Source of the DNA: Microbulbifer sp. ALW1
GTDB lineage: Bacteria; Pseudomonadota; Gammaproteobacteria; Pseudomonadales; Cellvibrionaceae
Assembly (NCBI RefSeq): GCF_009903625.1
Contig: NZ_CP047569.1
Coordinates: forward strand, 1,272,501-1,336,500
Reading direction: 5' to 3'
DNA length: 64,000 bases
In this document: piece after piece, positions 54,489-63,254 of the stretch
Layout: each line of letters opens with the position of its first letter
Position numbering within the stretch: position 1 is the first letter of the stretch
Notes under the pieces: model-generated
Database searches by the model: none
Told to the model about the DNA's origin: nothing
Seen by the model: only the letters and a program-made list of their open reading frames with translations
Program-made: the position numbers and the translations under genes

Positions 54489-54591
54489 GCTTTTATTTTT
54501 CGTAGTGTTTTCCTCGGCATTTACCATGGCTTTTTTTGCCGGGTGCGAGCAGTTCGTCACCTGGGGGCTGGGGTGGGGGCCGGCTTGGGGG

Positions 54592-54597
54592 TAGAAT
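54592..54597 (+). promoter_or_regulatory. Possible -10 element of kdkA
   Basis: TAGAAT followed by GCGCGGG, the same hexamer and GC-rich discriminator seen ahead of waaA (49694) and gcvT (1198). No good -35 is present at 16-18 bases. Confidence 0.3.
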
Positions 54598-54674
54598 GCG
54601 CGGGATTTTCATCAGGTGGACGGCGCCGCTGGCACAGTGACTGTGCACACCCGGTGCAAAGCGAGGGATTACCC

Positions 54675-55409
54675 GTGGGGTATCGGCAATTCAAAAATAA
54701 ACTGGCGACTGTCATTTATGACGATGCGCTGGTGGATGCCAATTGCGAGCAGCTGTTCCAGCGGGAATGGCTTCAGCAGAACAGCAATGGTGCGCTGGTG
54801 GAGCGCGGCAAAGCGGTGATGTTTAGCTACCGCGGGCTGGAACTGGTGTTCAAGCGCTATCACCGCGGTGGCCTCGCCGGGCGCCTGGTCGAAAAGACGT
54901 ACCTGTACAGTCGTTTACCCAACACTCGTGTGTGGCGGGAGTTCAATATGCTGGCGGCGATGCGCAAGCTGGGACTGCCGGTGCCGCGCCCGGTGGCGGC
55001 CCGTTGTGTCAGTCTGCCACCGCTGGGCTACCGTGCTGCGCTGATTACCGAGCGGGTAGCGGACTCGAAAACCCTGACCGAAACCCTGTGCGAAAAGCCG
55101 CTGGATAACGCCCTCTGGCAAAAACTGGGTGCATTGATCGCACGCTTTCACCGCGCGAATGTTTACCACGCAGATCTCAACGCCAGCAATATTCTGTTGA
55201 CGGGCGGTGACGAGATTTACTTGATCGACTTCGATAAAGGGGTCATCCGCAAACATCTCTCCCGCCAAGATGCGCAGTCCAATGTATCCCGCCTGCGGCG
55301 CTCACTGGACAAGCTCCAGGGGCGTCACCCCACTTTTTATTTTTCGGAAGAAAACTGGCAGGCGCTGACCCAGGCCTACCAGCGCGCTATGGACTGCGAA
55401 AGCGCATAG
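54675..55409 (+). CDS. kdkA: 3-deoxy-D-manno-octulosonic acid (Kdo) kinase
   Basis: 244 residues from GTG 54675, with GAGGGA seven bases upstream; length matches KdkA. Phosphorylates the single Kdo of the LPS inner core at O-4. Kinase-like motifs are FKRYHRGGLAGRLVEKTYLY (the conserved start of the family), the catalytic loop NVYHADLNASNILL and the metal loop YLIDFDKGVIRKH. KdkA occurs in species whose WaaA adds only one Kdo. It is convergent with the epimerase gene, with 13 bases between stops. Confidence 0.94.
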   Translation: MGYRQFKNKLATVIYDDALVDANCEQLFQREWLQQNSNGALVERGKAVMFSYRGLELVFKRYHRGGLAGRLVEKTYLYSRLPNTRVWREFNMLAAMRKLGLPVPRPVAARCVSLPPLGYRAALITERVADSKTLTETLCEKPLDNALWQKLGALIARFHRANVYHADLNASNILLTGGDEIYLIDFDKGVIRKHLSRQDAQSNVSRLRRSLDKLQGRHPTFYFSEENWQALTQAYQRAMDCESA

Positions 55410-55422
55410 CTGATCCGGGCAG

Positions 55423-56451
55423 TTAAACCGAATAGTAAGCCCGGTACCACTCCACAAATTTTTGCACCCCTTCTCGTACGCTGGTGTCCGGCTTGTAGCC
55501 GATGGCCTGTTGCAGTTTGCGGGTGTCCGCGTGGGTGTCGGGAATGTCGCCCGGTTGCATTGGCAGCATCTCGCGGATCGCTTTTTTACCCAGTGCTTCC
55601 TCCAGCGCATCGATATAGTCGGACAGTTGCGCGGGGTTGCCGTTGCCGATATTGAAAATACGGAAGGGGGCATTGCTGGTGGCTGCGGCGGGATTCGCTG
55701 CGGACCAGGCGGGATCTGCCGTGGCAATCTGGTCGCTGGACTTGATCACCCCTTCAACAATGTCGTCGATGTAGGTGAAGTCGCGGCTGTGGTGGCCGTG
55801 GTTGAACACCGGGATCGGCTGTTCCTGCAAAATCAGTTTGGTGAATTTGAACAGCGCCATATCCGGGCGCCCCCAGGGACCGTACACGGTAAAAAAGCGC
55901 AGACCGGTGGTGGGCAGTTTGAACAGGTGGCTGTAGCTGTGGGCCATCAGCTCGTTGGCGCGTTTGGTGGCGGCGTAAAACTGCAGCGGGTGGTCTACAC
56001 CGTGATCCTCACTGAACGGCATGGTGGTGTTGCCGCCGTAGACACTGCTGGTACTGGCGTAGGTGAGGTGTGGCGTTTTCGCACTGCGGCAGGCTTCCAG
56101 CAGGTTGGAAAAGCCGACCAGGTTGCTTTCTACATAGGCTTCCGGGTGTTCGATGGAGTGGCGCACGCCGGCCTGGGCGGCAAGGTGAATAACGCGATCG
56201 AACTGGTGGCGTTCAAAGCAGGCGTCGAGTGCCGCTTTGTCGGCGATATTGGCGCGTACAAATTCATACTCAACCGCATCGCCCTGTCGCTGCGCGGTTT
56301 TTTCCAGCGCCTGCAGGCGGGCCTCCTTGAGGCTGGTTTCGTAGTAGTCGTTGACATTATCCACGCCCACCACGGAATCGCCCCGTGCCATCAGCGCGTT
56401 TGCTACGTGGAAACCGATAAAGCCCGCATTGCCGGTAATCAGACACTTCAT
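55423..56451 (-). CDS. UDP-glucuronate 4-epimerase (SDR family)
   Basis: 342 residues. Nucleotide-binding [38 protein letters not shown], catalytic YASTSSVYG and [15 protein letters not shown] (Tyr and Lys), and [20 protein letters not shown], a run typical of UDP-GlcA epimerases of the GAE/CapI group. It converts UDP-glucuronate from ugd (42491) to UDP-galacturonate for surface glycans. No clear ribosome site is present. A terminator-like hairpin just upstream belongs to tolC. Confidence 0.92.
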   Translation of the reverse strand: MKCLITGNAGFIGFHVANALMARGDSVVGVDNVNDYYETSLKEARLQALEKTAQRQGDAVEYEFVRANIADKAALDACFERHQFDRVIHLAAQAGVRHSIEHPEAYVESNLVGFSNLLEACRSAKTPHLTYASTSSVYGGNTTMPFSEDHGVDHPLQFYAATKRANELMAHSYSHLFKLPTTGLRFFTVYGPWGRPDMALFKFTKLILQEQPIPVFNHGHHSRDFTYIDDIVEGVIKSSDQIATADPAWSAANPAAATSNAPFRIFNIGNGNPAQLSDYIDALEEALGKKAIREMLPMQPGDIPDTHADTRKLQQAIGYKPDTSVREGVQKFVEWYRAYYSV

Positions 56452-56543
56452 GAGTAAAAACAGACCGCTGTTGAATAATCCAGGAGGCTAGGTCGGGAGT
56501 TCGCGCAATTGTGAATCGCGCCCCGCAATTGTAGTCAGCCCAC

Positions 56544-56581
56544 AAAAAAGGCCGGCACTATAGCAGTGCCGGCCTTTTTTT
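56544..56581 (-). terminator. Terminator of tolC
   Basis: Sixteen-base-pair stem AAAAAAGGCCGGCACT/AGTGCCGGCCTTTTTT with a five-base loop. It lies just after the tolC stop in the reverse direction and is symmetrical enough to act both ways. Confidence 0.93.
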
Positions 56582-56620
56582 GCTGCGCCCGGTGTTGTAT
56601 TCCGGGATGCCTGTCGGTGC

Positions 56621-58123
56621 TTACTTGCTGAAGCGGGCGGCGCCGCTGTCGAGGATGTGCGCACGGGATACCGGAGACGCCGGGTTCAGGCGCAGGTCCA
56701 GCTGCTGCAGATCCTCCGGTGCCAGCAGGCCGGCCACCAGTTTCAGGTTCAACGTGTTCAGGATGTAGTCGTAGAGTGCATTCGCATAGTCGGTCTGGGA
56801 CTGTGCCAGGGTGCGCTGCGCCAGCAACACATCGACAATATTGCGGGTGCCCACTTCATAGCCTGCCTGAGTGGCGTCCAGTGCACTTTTGGCGGAAATC
56901 ACCGCCTGCTCGCGGGCTTCCACTCGGCTGGTGTCGGTAGTAACCGCGCGGTGCAGGGTGCGGGTGTCCTGAATGGTATTGCGCTCGGTCAGGTTGCGCA
57001 GGTCTTCGGCCTGGAAGGCCTGGTTACGCGCTTCCCTGCGGCTGGCGCTGAGGCGGCCACCGGTGTAGAGGGGCATGTTCAGGGTGATCGCTGCCACGGT
57101 GACTTCAGTGCTGCCGTCTGCCGGGATAGTGGAGCTGATTTGCCGGCCTAGCGAGGGTACGCGGGTGGTGGTATTGCGGTCACCTTCGTCCTCGATATTC
57201 TGATAGGCGATGGAGCCGCCAATCGTCGGCAGGTGCTCGGCCGCTGCGGCGCGGGCACCGTAGCGCGCCGCATCGGCAGACAGGCGTGCGGCTTTGAGGC
57301 TGAAGTTGTTGGTCAGCGCAAACTCTACCCAGGCCGCGCGATCCGCCGGGTCCGGCGCGGCAACGGTAAAGCTGGGTTGCAGCGGCGCCACGGTATCGTG
57401 GTTGATACCGGTCAGCACCGACAGGGCGTCGAAATTGCTCAGCAGGTCGTCCTGGGCGGTAAGGCGGCGGGCAACGGCGCTGTCATAAGCAGAGCGGGAA
57501 TCGTAAACGTCCGTAATCGCCGTCAGACCCACTTCAAAGCGCTGCTGGGTCTGTTCCAGCTGTTTGGCCAGGGCTTCTTCCTCGGCGCGCGCGGCTTCCA
57601 GCACATCGTGAGCGCGCAATACGTCGAAGTAGGCGCTGGCCACGCGGATCATCATATCCTGCTGATTGGCGCTGAATTCGGCGGTGGCCTGTTCGCTGAC
57701 TGTCTTGCCCTGCTTGTAGCCGAACCAGGCCGGCAGGTCGAAGATCGCCTGGTCCAGGCGGGCACCATAACTGGTGGTGTCTACGTCACTGTCGCCAGAC
57801 TGGATGGACTGCAGCAACCCCAGGGTGTTGTCGAACTGAATGCCCCTGGATTCAAAATTGGTTTTGGTCTTGCTTCTTTCCGCAGAGGCATTGATCTGCG
57901 GCAACAGCGCCGAGCGACCGAGATTCTTGGCTTCAAGTCCGGCGCGATAGGCGGCGCGGTCGGCGGCCAGCTGTGGATCGTTATCCAGCGCCTGCAGATA
58001 GATTTCCCACAGGGTGTCGGCCTGGGCCTGCATGGCGCCGAGCCCCAGAACAGCGGCGGCGAGCAGAGATGTGAGCGGGCGAACAAATTGGCGCGCTGTG
58101 CGCTCAGTTGCACTTCTTGTCAT
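56621..58123 (-). CDS. tolC: TolC family outer-membrane channel protein
   Basis: 500 residues, ATG nine bases after AGGAAA. A signal peptide (PLTSLLAAAVLGLGAMQAQA) and the TolC start DTLWEIYLQALDNDPQLAAD. Two outer-membrane-efflux repeats carry long helices (AARAEEEALAKQLEQTQQR, FEVGLTAITDVYDSRSAYD; and later YEVGTRNIVDVLLAQRTLAQ), the usual GTRNxVDVL hallmark. It forms the trimeric exit duct for drug pumps and type I secretion. It is divergent from the pqi operon. Confidence 0.95.
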   Translation of the reverse strand: MTRSATERTARQFVRPLTSLLAAAVLGLGAMQAQADTLWEIYLQALDNDPQLAADRAAYRAGLEAKNLGRSALLPQINASAERSKTKTNFESRGIQFDNTLGLLQSIQSGDSDVDTTSYGARLDQAIFDLPAWFGYKQGKTVSEQATAEFSANQQDMMIRVASAYFDVLRAHDVLEAARAEEEALAKQLEQTQQRFEVGLTAITDVYDSRSAYDSAVARRLTAQDDLLSNFDALSVLTGINHDTVAPLQPSFTVAAPDPADRAAWVEFALTNNFSLKAARLSADAARYGARAAAAEHLPTIGGSIAYQNIEDEGDRNTTTRVPSLGRQISSTIPADGSTEVTVAAITLNMPLYTGGRLSASRREARNQAFQAEDLRNLTERNTIQDTRTLHRAVTTDTSRVEAREQAVISAKSALDATQAGYEVGTRNIVDVLLAQRTLAQSQTDYANALYDYILNTLNLKLVAGLLAPEDLQQLDLRLNPASPVSRAHILDSGAARFSK

Positions 58124-58665
58124 TACTGTTGATTTCCTGTGACAGCTGCGGTCTTCAAGTTTCCGGTGGCCTGTGTTTTGCGGCCTGCTTTCCAGGCAGC
58201 TTCCAGGTGGTTAGTTTCCTGGAGGGCCCCGGGCTCGGGAGTCTTTGCTCCCGCTTTCCTGTAAACCCCGCTATTCCTTTGGTTAAGGATCTGGAGCCAG
58301 TCTGTAATGTGCTCTGAAGGCGGTGCTGGCTTGGCCCGGATGCGTATTTACGGTGTCTTTCAACTGCGTCTTCTGACGGAGTTCGGGCCTGCGGTCGCGA
58401 GAGTGTACCTGCCGGCCGCAGGAGCGTCGAGGCGACGATCGGCGCAATTTGGTATATCTTCGTTAAATGGACGCGAATGTGCGTCCAGTGACAAAAAACA
58501 CCTGCCGATCGGCACAACGGTACTTTCCGTGTACATCCTCTGTGCTTCCCGGCTATTCAGACGACGTGAGGTCGGTACTTGGATGCAGCCCCGGAAACTG
58601 GTTCCGCCTGCGCTGTCAGACCTCTAATACGTGCGATACACCGATAGGCGATATACGGACCGGCA
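58124..58665. promoter_or_regulatory. Divergent region between tolC and the pqi operon, with a candidate operator
   Basis: 542 bases and no supported gene. A 20-base dyad TGGACGC-GAATGT-GCGTCCA lies at 58468-58487, of the size bound by TetR-type repressors. It is flanked by two copies of CGATCGGCxCAA (58436-58447 and 58506-58517). These could form a control region for either gene. No regulator gene lies in the window. Confidence 0.45.
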
Positions 58666-59385
58666 ATGGGGCAAGATTCCCGGCACAACGAACAGCATCA
58701 CACCCCGGGTGAAGACCCGCCGCCGCGCGCGACCTGGCGGCGTGCCTGCCACCAGTGCGATTTGTTGCTGACCCGGGATCGGGCCCCGGTAGGGCAGCGC
58801 TTGATCTGCCCCCGCTGCGGCGCAACCCTGCACCGCAATATGGAGCGCAGCGTTGCCCACACCGCAGCCCTGAGTCTGACGGGGCTGCTGCTGTTTATTC
58901 CTACCGCCAGCCTGCCGCTGCTGGAATTTTCGCTGTTTTCATTTGGTGCTGAAAACACCCTGATGAACGGGGTCCGGTCGCTGTTTGCCGCGGGTTATAT
59001 CTGGCTTGCCTCTATTGTGTTGTTTTGCAGCGTGCTGGCGCCGCTGGGCAAGTTTCTGCTGTTGGCGTTTATCAGTTGGGGCAGTGGCTGGGTGAGTATG
59101 GGCAAGCCGGTGGCGCGGGCGTTGCGCTGGTATCACCACCTGCAGGAGTGGGGCATGCTCGATGTGTACATGCTCGGGATTCTGGTGGCACTGGTGAAAA
59201 TGTCGGATCTCGGCAAGATGAGTGTGGAGCCCGGGCTCTACTGTTTTGTGGCGATGATGGTGGTATCCAGCGCAGCCACAGTGTCATTTGACGCCGAAAC
59301 CGTATGGGCGCGTCTGGCGCGGAGGGCTGCGGCCGCCAGCGGCCACAAGCCGGAACTGGATTCCGCTGCGGAGACGCCCCATTGA
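58666..59385 (+). CDS. PqiA domain protein 1 (YebS/PqiA N-half)
   Basis: 239 residues, single PqiA domain. A zinc-ribbon-like pair ACHQCDLLL and CPRCGATLH (about residues 28-56) precedes four membrane helices (LTGLLLFIPTASLPLL, YIWLASIVLFCSVLAPL, GMLDVYMLGILVALVKM, FVAMMVVSSAATVSF). E. coli PqiA and YebS carry two such domains in one chain; here the second is a separate gene overlapping this stop (TTGA). They are membrane partners of MCE proteins in lipid trafficking between membranes. Confidence 0.9.
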   Translation: MGQDSRHNEQHHTPGEDPPPRATWRRACHQCDLLLTRDRAPVGQRLICPRCGATLHRNMERSVAHTAALSLTGLLLFIPTASLPLLEFSLFSFGAENTLMNGVRSLFAAGYIWLASIVLFCSVLAPLGKFLLLAFISWGSGWVSMGKPVARALRWYHHLQEWGMLDVYMLGILVALVKMSDLGKMSVEPGLYCFVAMMVVSSAATVSFDAETVWARLARRAAAASGHKPELDSAAETPH

Positions 59386-60029
59386 ACCGTCCGGCGCGCG
59401 CCCTGTCTGAGGGCTTTTGGACTTGCCTCGGTTGCCGGCAGCTGGTGTCGGTGGCGCGGGGTACCCGTTCTTGTCTGTGTCCCCGTTGCGGCGCGCGTAT
59501 GCACGGGCGGGTGGAGGCCAGTGTGATGCTGACCTGGGCGCTGACCATTACCGGCGCACTGTTGCTGATTCCTGCCAATATACTGCCAGTAATGACGGTC
59601 ATCTATCTGGGCTCCGGGGAGCCCAGTACCATCATCGGCGGCGCCCTGGAGTTGTACCACAATGGCCTCTGGGGCATTGCGCTGATTGTGTTTGTGGCAA
59701 GTATTGCGGTGCCGGTAATGAAACTGGTCGGGTTGGTTATTCTCTGCCTGACGGTGCAGCTGCGGTTAAATGTGGCCCCGCGCCAGGCGATGCGGATCTA
59801 CCGGGTGGTGAATGCGATCGGGCGCTGGTCGCTGTTGGACCTGTTCATGATCTCGATCCTGGTGGCACTCGTAGATATGGGAGCCATCGCAGAGGTGGAG
59901 GCCGGAACCGGCAGTACCGCGTTTGCGACGGTAGTGGTGGTAACCATGTTTGCGGTGCGGGCATTTGACCCGCGCCTGATCTGGGATATGTACGAGTCGA
60001 AGGTGACTGAGTCAGAGCCCGGCCGCTGA
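59382..60029 (+). CDS. PqiA domain protein 2 (PqiA C-half)
   Basis: 215 residues from TTG 59382, which overlaps the preceding stop as TTGA and has GGAGA upstream. A zinc ribbon (CLGCRQ and CLCPRCGARMHG) and four helices (LTWALTITGALLLIPANIL, GIALIVFVASIAVPVMKL, WSLLDLFMISILVALVDMG, TVVVVTMFAVRAFDPRLIWD) repeat the layout of the first protein. Together the two match one full-length PqiA/YebS. The MCE gene follows after 85 bases. Confidence 0.9.
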   Translation: MNRPARALSEGFWTCLGCRQLVSVARGTRSCLCPRCGARMHGRVEASVMLTWALTITGALLLIPANILPVMTVIYLGSGEPSTIIGGALELYHNGLWGIALIVFVASIAVPVMKLVGLVILCLTVQLRLNVAPRQAMRIYRVVNAIGRWSLLDLFMISILVALVDMGAIAEVEAGTGSTAFATVVVVTMFAVRAFDPRLIWDMYESKVTESEPGR

Positions 60030-60114
60030 TTTGCGGTTGCCGAACCGCAGCACCGGCTGGCAGCGCAATGAAGTAATGAAGTAAAGAGCAATAACGTAAC
60101 CCTAGGGAGAATGG

Positions 60115-62475
60115 ATGAGCGAGCCGCCGTTTGAATACGACGCCCAGCCGGAAGGTCTGGCGCGCCGCAGTCGCGGTCTCTCGCTGGTGTGGCTGCTGCC
60201 CTTGATCGCGGCACTGATCGCCGTGTGGCTGCTGTACAAGGATTTCACCCAGGGCGATATTCGCGCCACGATTCTGTTTTCCAGCGGCGATGGCCTGGTG
60301 AAGGGCAAGACCGCAGTGAAGTATGCCGGGGTGGAAATCGGTGTGGTGGGCGATTTCCGGCTGGTGCCGAACGCCACCGAGCTGGAAGGACAGGACGGGG
60401 TTCTGGCCGAGGTAACGTTTAACCGCAGTGCCGGTTATCTGTTGACCAAAGGTAGCAAGTTCTGGCTGGTGAAGCCGGAGGTGTCCCTCACCGGGGTGCG
60501 CGGGCTGGAAGCACTGGTGTCCGGTAATTACATTGCGGTTGAGCCGGGCAGTGGCTCTCAGCAACGACACTTTGTTGCGGTGACCGAGCCACCGGCCTAT
60601 GTGCGCGGTGATGGCCTGCGTGTCACCCTTAAATCTCCCCGCCTGGCGTCGCTCAATCGCGGTTCACCGGTGTATTACCGCCAGTTGGAAGTGGGGCAGG
60701 TAGAGAGTTACCACCTGGCGGAAGACGCCAGCGAGGTGGAGATCAATCTGTTTATTCGCCGCAGTTACGCGCATCTGGTGCACCGCGGCAGCCGCTTCTG
60801 GAATACCTCGGGGGTTTCGATCCAGGGGGGCATCAGCGGCGTCAATGTGGAACTCGAGTCTCTCGCTTCCCTGATCGCAGGCGGCGTGAGTTTCTACACC
60901 CCGGAATCCCAGAACCAGTCGCCGCTGGCGGTGGATGGCAACGAGTTCAAGCTGTACAAAAGTTTCGCTGAAGCGGATGCCGGTATTCCCATCACCCTCA
61001 ATTTTGATCGCGGTGTCAGTCTCGCCGAGGGCACTACGCAGGTGATCTACCAGGGAATCCGGGTGGGGCAGGTCAGTACCGTCAAAGCCAATCGCAAAAT
61101 CGATGGGATGGAAGTAAAGGTGCTGATGGACCCCATCACCGATGACCTGCTGAGCGAAAACACCCGCTTCTGGCTGGCGCCGCCCACGCTAGATTTCACC
61201 TCCGGTATCAATGACCTGTTGAAAGGAAATCGCATCGAGGTTGACCTGCGCAAGGGACAGCGCTCGGTGCGGGAGTTCGCCGCCCACTCCAGCCCGCCGC
61301 CGCGGGACCCCCGGGTACCGGGGCTGCATCTCCAATTGACCGCGAGAAACACCGGCTCACTGCAGCGGGGTGCCTCGGTGTACTACCGCCAGGTGGAAGT
61401 GGGGCGGGTACAGGGGATGGCGCTCAAGTCCGATGGCTCCGGGGTGGAGGTCTATGTGGTGATTGACCCGCCCTACGCGCACCTGGTGAATGGTGAAAGC
61501 CGCTTCTGGAATGTGAGTGGCCTGCGTGCCAGCGCCAGCCTCAAGGGTGTGGAGGTGGAGACGGACTCACTGTTGTCGCTGGTGCGCGGCGGCATCGCCT
61601 TCGGCAGTGGCCCCCACGACAGCAAAAATGCCGGTAGTGCCCGCAGCGGCGACAGTTTCCGGTTATATGGCAGTCGCGACGAGGCGATGGAAGAGGGCAT
61701 CAATATCTACATCGACCTCACTGGCGATGAGGGGCTGAAGGTCGGCGCGCCGCTGCGCTATCGCGGAATCCAGGTGGGTGAAATTACCCGCATGCGCCTC
61801 AGCCACGAACTGGATGGCGTGCGTGCGCGCGCCCGTTTGTACCAGCGCGCCGAGCGCTTTGCACGCACTGGCACACGCATGTGGGTGGTGGGACCGAAGA
61901 TTGGACTCAGTGGCGTCGACAACCTGGATACCCTGGTCACCGGGCCATTTCTCGAGCTGGAGCCCGGCCAGGGCAATGAGCCGCAGACGGAGTTTGTGGC
62001 CCTGGCCGTCAAGCCCGAGCCGGATCTGGCAGACACCATGATGATGCCCGGACTGGCGCTGATTCTGGATGCGCCGCGGCGGGGATCGCTTAAACGCGGC
62101 AGCCCGATTTATTATCGGCAGGTGCAGGTGGGCAAGGTGACCGGTTACCAGCTGGGGGAACTGGCGGATCGTGTTTACATCTATTGTTATATAGAACCCG
62201 AATTCCGCACCCTGGTGCGAGAGCATTCCAGGTTCTGGAATGCCAGCGGAATGGATGTGAATTTTGGCCTCAAGACCGGGCTGGATGTGCACACCGAGTC
62301 TGCCCAGGCCCTGCTGGCGGGAGGCATCGCCTTCGCGACACCGGACAATCCGGAAATGGGGCTGGAAGTGGAATCTGGCAGCCACTATCCACTGTATGGC
62401 AAGGCCGAGCCCGAGTGGTTGCTATGGAGCCCGAAAATCGAGCTTTACCCGGCACTGGAAGACAGTTTCAAATAA
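60115..62475 (+). CDS. MCE-domain intermembrane transport protein with six MCE repeats (PqiB/YebT type)
   Basis: 786 residues, AGGGAGA before the ATG. One N-terminal membrane helix (SLVWLLPLIAALIAVWLL, residues ~23-40), then six MCE/MlaD repeats beginning near residues 52, 168, 288, 402, 528 and 645, recognised by the repeated RGSPVYYRQLEVGQV-like hairpin (also YQGIRVGQV, RYRGIQVGEI, YYRQVQVGKV). E. coli PqiB has three and YebT seven, so six is intermediate. Such proteins form stacked hexameric tunnels that carry lipids across the periplasm. Two DUF4136 lipoprotein genes follow. Confidence 0.93.
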   Translation: MSEPPFEYDAQPEGLARRSRGLSLVWLLPLIAALIAVWLLYKDFTQGDIRATILFSSGDGLVKGKTAVKYAGVEIGVVGDFRLVPNATELEGQDGVLAEVTFNRSAGYLLTKGSKFWLVKPEVSLTGVRGLEALVSGNYIAVEPGSGSQQRHFVAVTEPPAYVRGDGLRVTLKSPRLASLNRGSPVYYRQLEVGQVESYHLAEDASEVEINLFIRRSYAHLVHRGSRFWNTSGVSIQGGISGVNVELESLASLIAGGVSFYTPESQNQSPLAVDGNEFKLYKSFAEADAGIPITLNFDRGVSLAEGTTQVIYQGIRVGQVSTVKANRKIDGMEVKVLMDPITDDLLSENTRFWLAPPTLDFTSGINDLLKGNRIEVDLRKGQRSVREFAAHSSPPPRDPRVPGLHLQLTARNTGSLQRGASVYYRQVEVGRVQGMALKSDGSGVEVYVVIDPPYAHLVNGESRFWNVSGLRASASLKGVEVETDSLLSLVRGGIAFGSGPHDSKNAGSARSGDSFRLYGSRDEAMEEGINIYIDLTGDEGLKVGAPLRYRGIQVGEITRMRLSHELDGVRARARLYQRAERFARTGTRMWVVGPKIGLSGVDNLDTLVTGPFLELEPGQGNEPQTEFVALAVKPEPDLADTMMMPGLALILDAPRRGSLKRGSPIYYRQVQVGKVTGYQLGELADRVYIYCYIEPEFRTLVREHSRFWNASGMDVNFGLKTGLDVHTESAQALLAGGIAFATPDNPEMGLEVESGSHYPLYGKAEPEWLLWSPKIELYPALEDSFK

Positions 62476-62549
62476 ATTTGCTCCGCAATACACGGAACAG
62501 CTTTTTTTGTTGCGATCAGAGCAGAAAACAGAAGGGAAAGGAAAAACGG

Positions 62550-63137
62550 ATGCGTAATAGAATTAGCCGCCTGGCGTCGGGATTACTGGCCTTTGCAGGA
62601 CTGGTCGGACTGGCCGGGGGCGCTCTCACAGGCTGCAGCAGTCCCACCCAGATCGATCGCATCGAATCGCGCACGCCGCCGGTCAGCTTCCAGACCTACG
62701 CCTGGGGTACTGAAGTGTTGAGTGCCGACACCGGAGCCCCGGCGCAGCTGGTGGAGCTGGATACCGAGCTGCGCCAGACCCTCGGCGCGCTGCTGCAGTC
62801 CCGCGGCTACCGACAGGTACAGGGGGTGGATAATGCGCAGATGGTGGTGGACTACCAGATCGCGGTAGTGGAAGAAGAATTTGCCGGTGATCCCACCAAC
62901 GAAAGCTGGGATGCGCAATTCGACAGCAACGCCCAGTCCGGGGTGGTGGAATTGCCTTCGCGCACCGGTGCGCCGCGGGTCACGCTGTCTGTGGGCATCG
63001 GCCCGCAAAATGCCATGCCCATCTGGGGCGGCAGCGCCACCAAGTTGATGGTGCGCCCGGAGGACAAGAACGAACGCCAGCGCATCCTCAACAAGGCCAT
63101 TGGGGAATTACTGCAGGATTTACCACCGGCCTCTTGA
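62550..63137 (+). CDS. DUF4136 lipoprotein 1
   Basis: 195 residues from ATG 62550 with AAAGGAAA upstream. A signal with lipobox GGALTGC (lipid on the cysteine at ~29) precedes a DUF4136-type domain: FQTYAWG, LRQTLGALLQSRGYRQVQ, ADYQ-like VVDYQIAVVEE, and a C-terminal NKAIGELLQDLPP. The family's role is unknown; members are outer-membrane lipoproteins. It sits where E. coli has the lipoprotein PqiC, 74 bases after the MCE gene, but is not of the PqiC family by eye. Confidence 0.85.
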   Translation: MRNRISRLASGLLAFAGLVGLAGGALTGCSSPTQIDRIESRTPPVSFQTYAWGTEVLSADTGAPAQLVELDTELRQTLGALLQSRGYRQVQGVDNAQMVVDYQIAVVEEEFAGDPTNESWDAQFDSNAQSGVVELPSRTGAPRVTLSVGIGPQNAMPIWGGSATKLMVRPEDKNERQRILNKAIGELLQDLPPAS

Positions 63138-63254
63138 CCGGTAGGCTTTCCAGTGAGCGGCCGCTGATGGCCAGTGCTCGGATAATCAACCAATAACAGT
63201 TTCGGCAGGGACGCCGGTGCTCCAAACGCATACCAACGCATCGCGGGAGAACAC

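Noticed and set aside
58307..58627. Possible 106-codon gene between tolC and the pqi operon
   Set aside because: No recognisable family or good ribosome site; the stretch contains regulatory-looking dyads instead.
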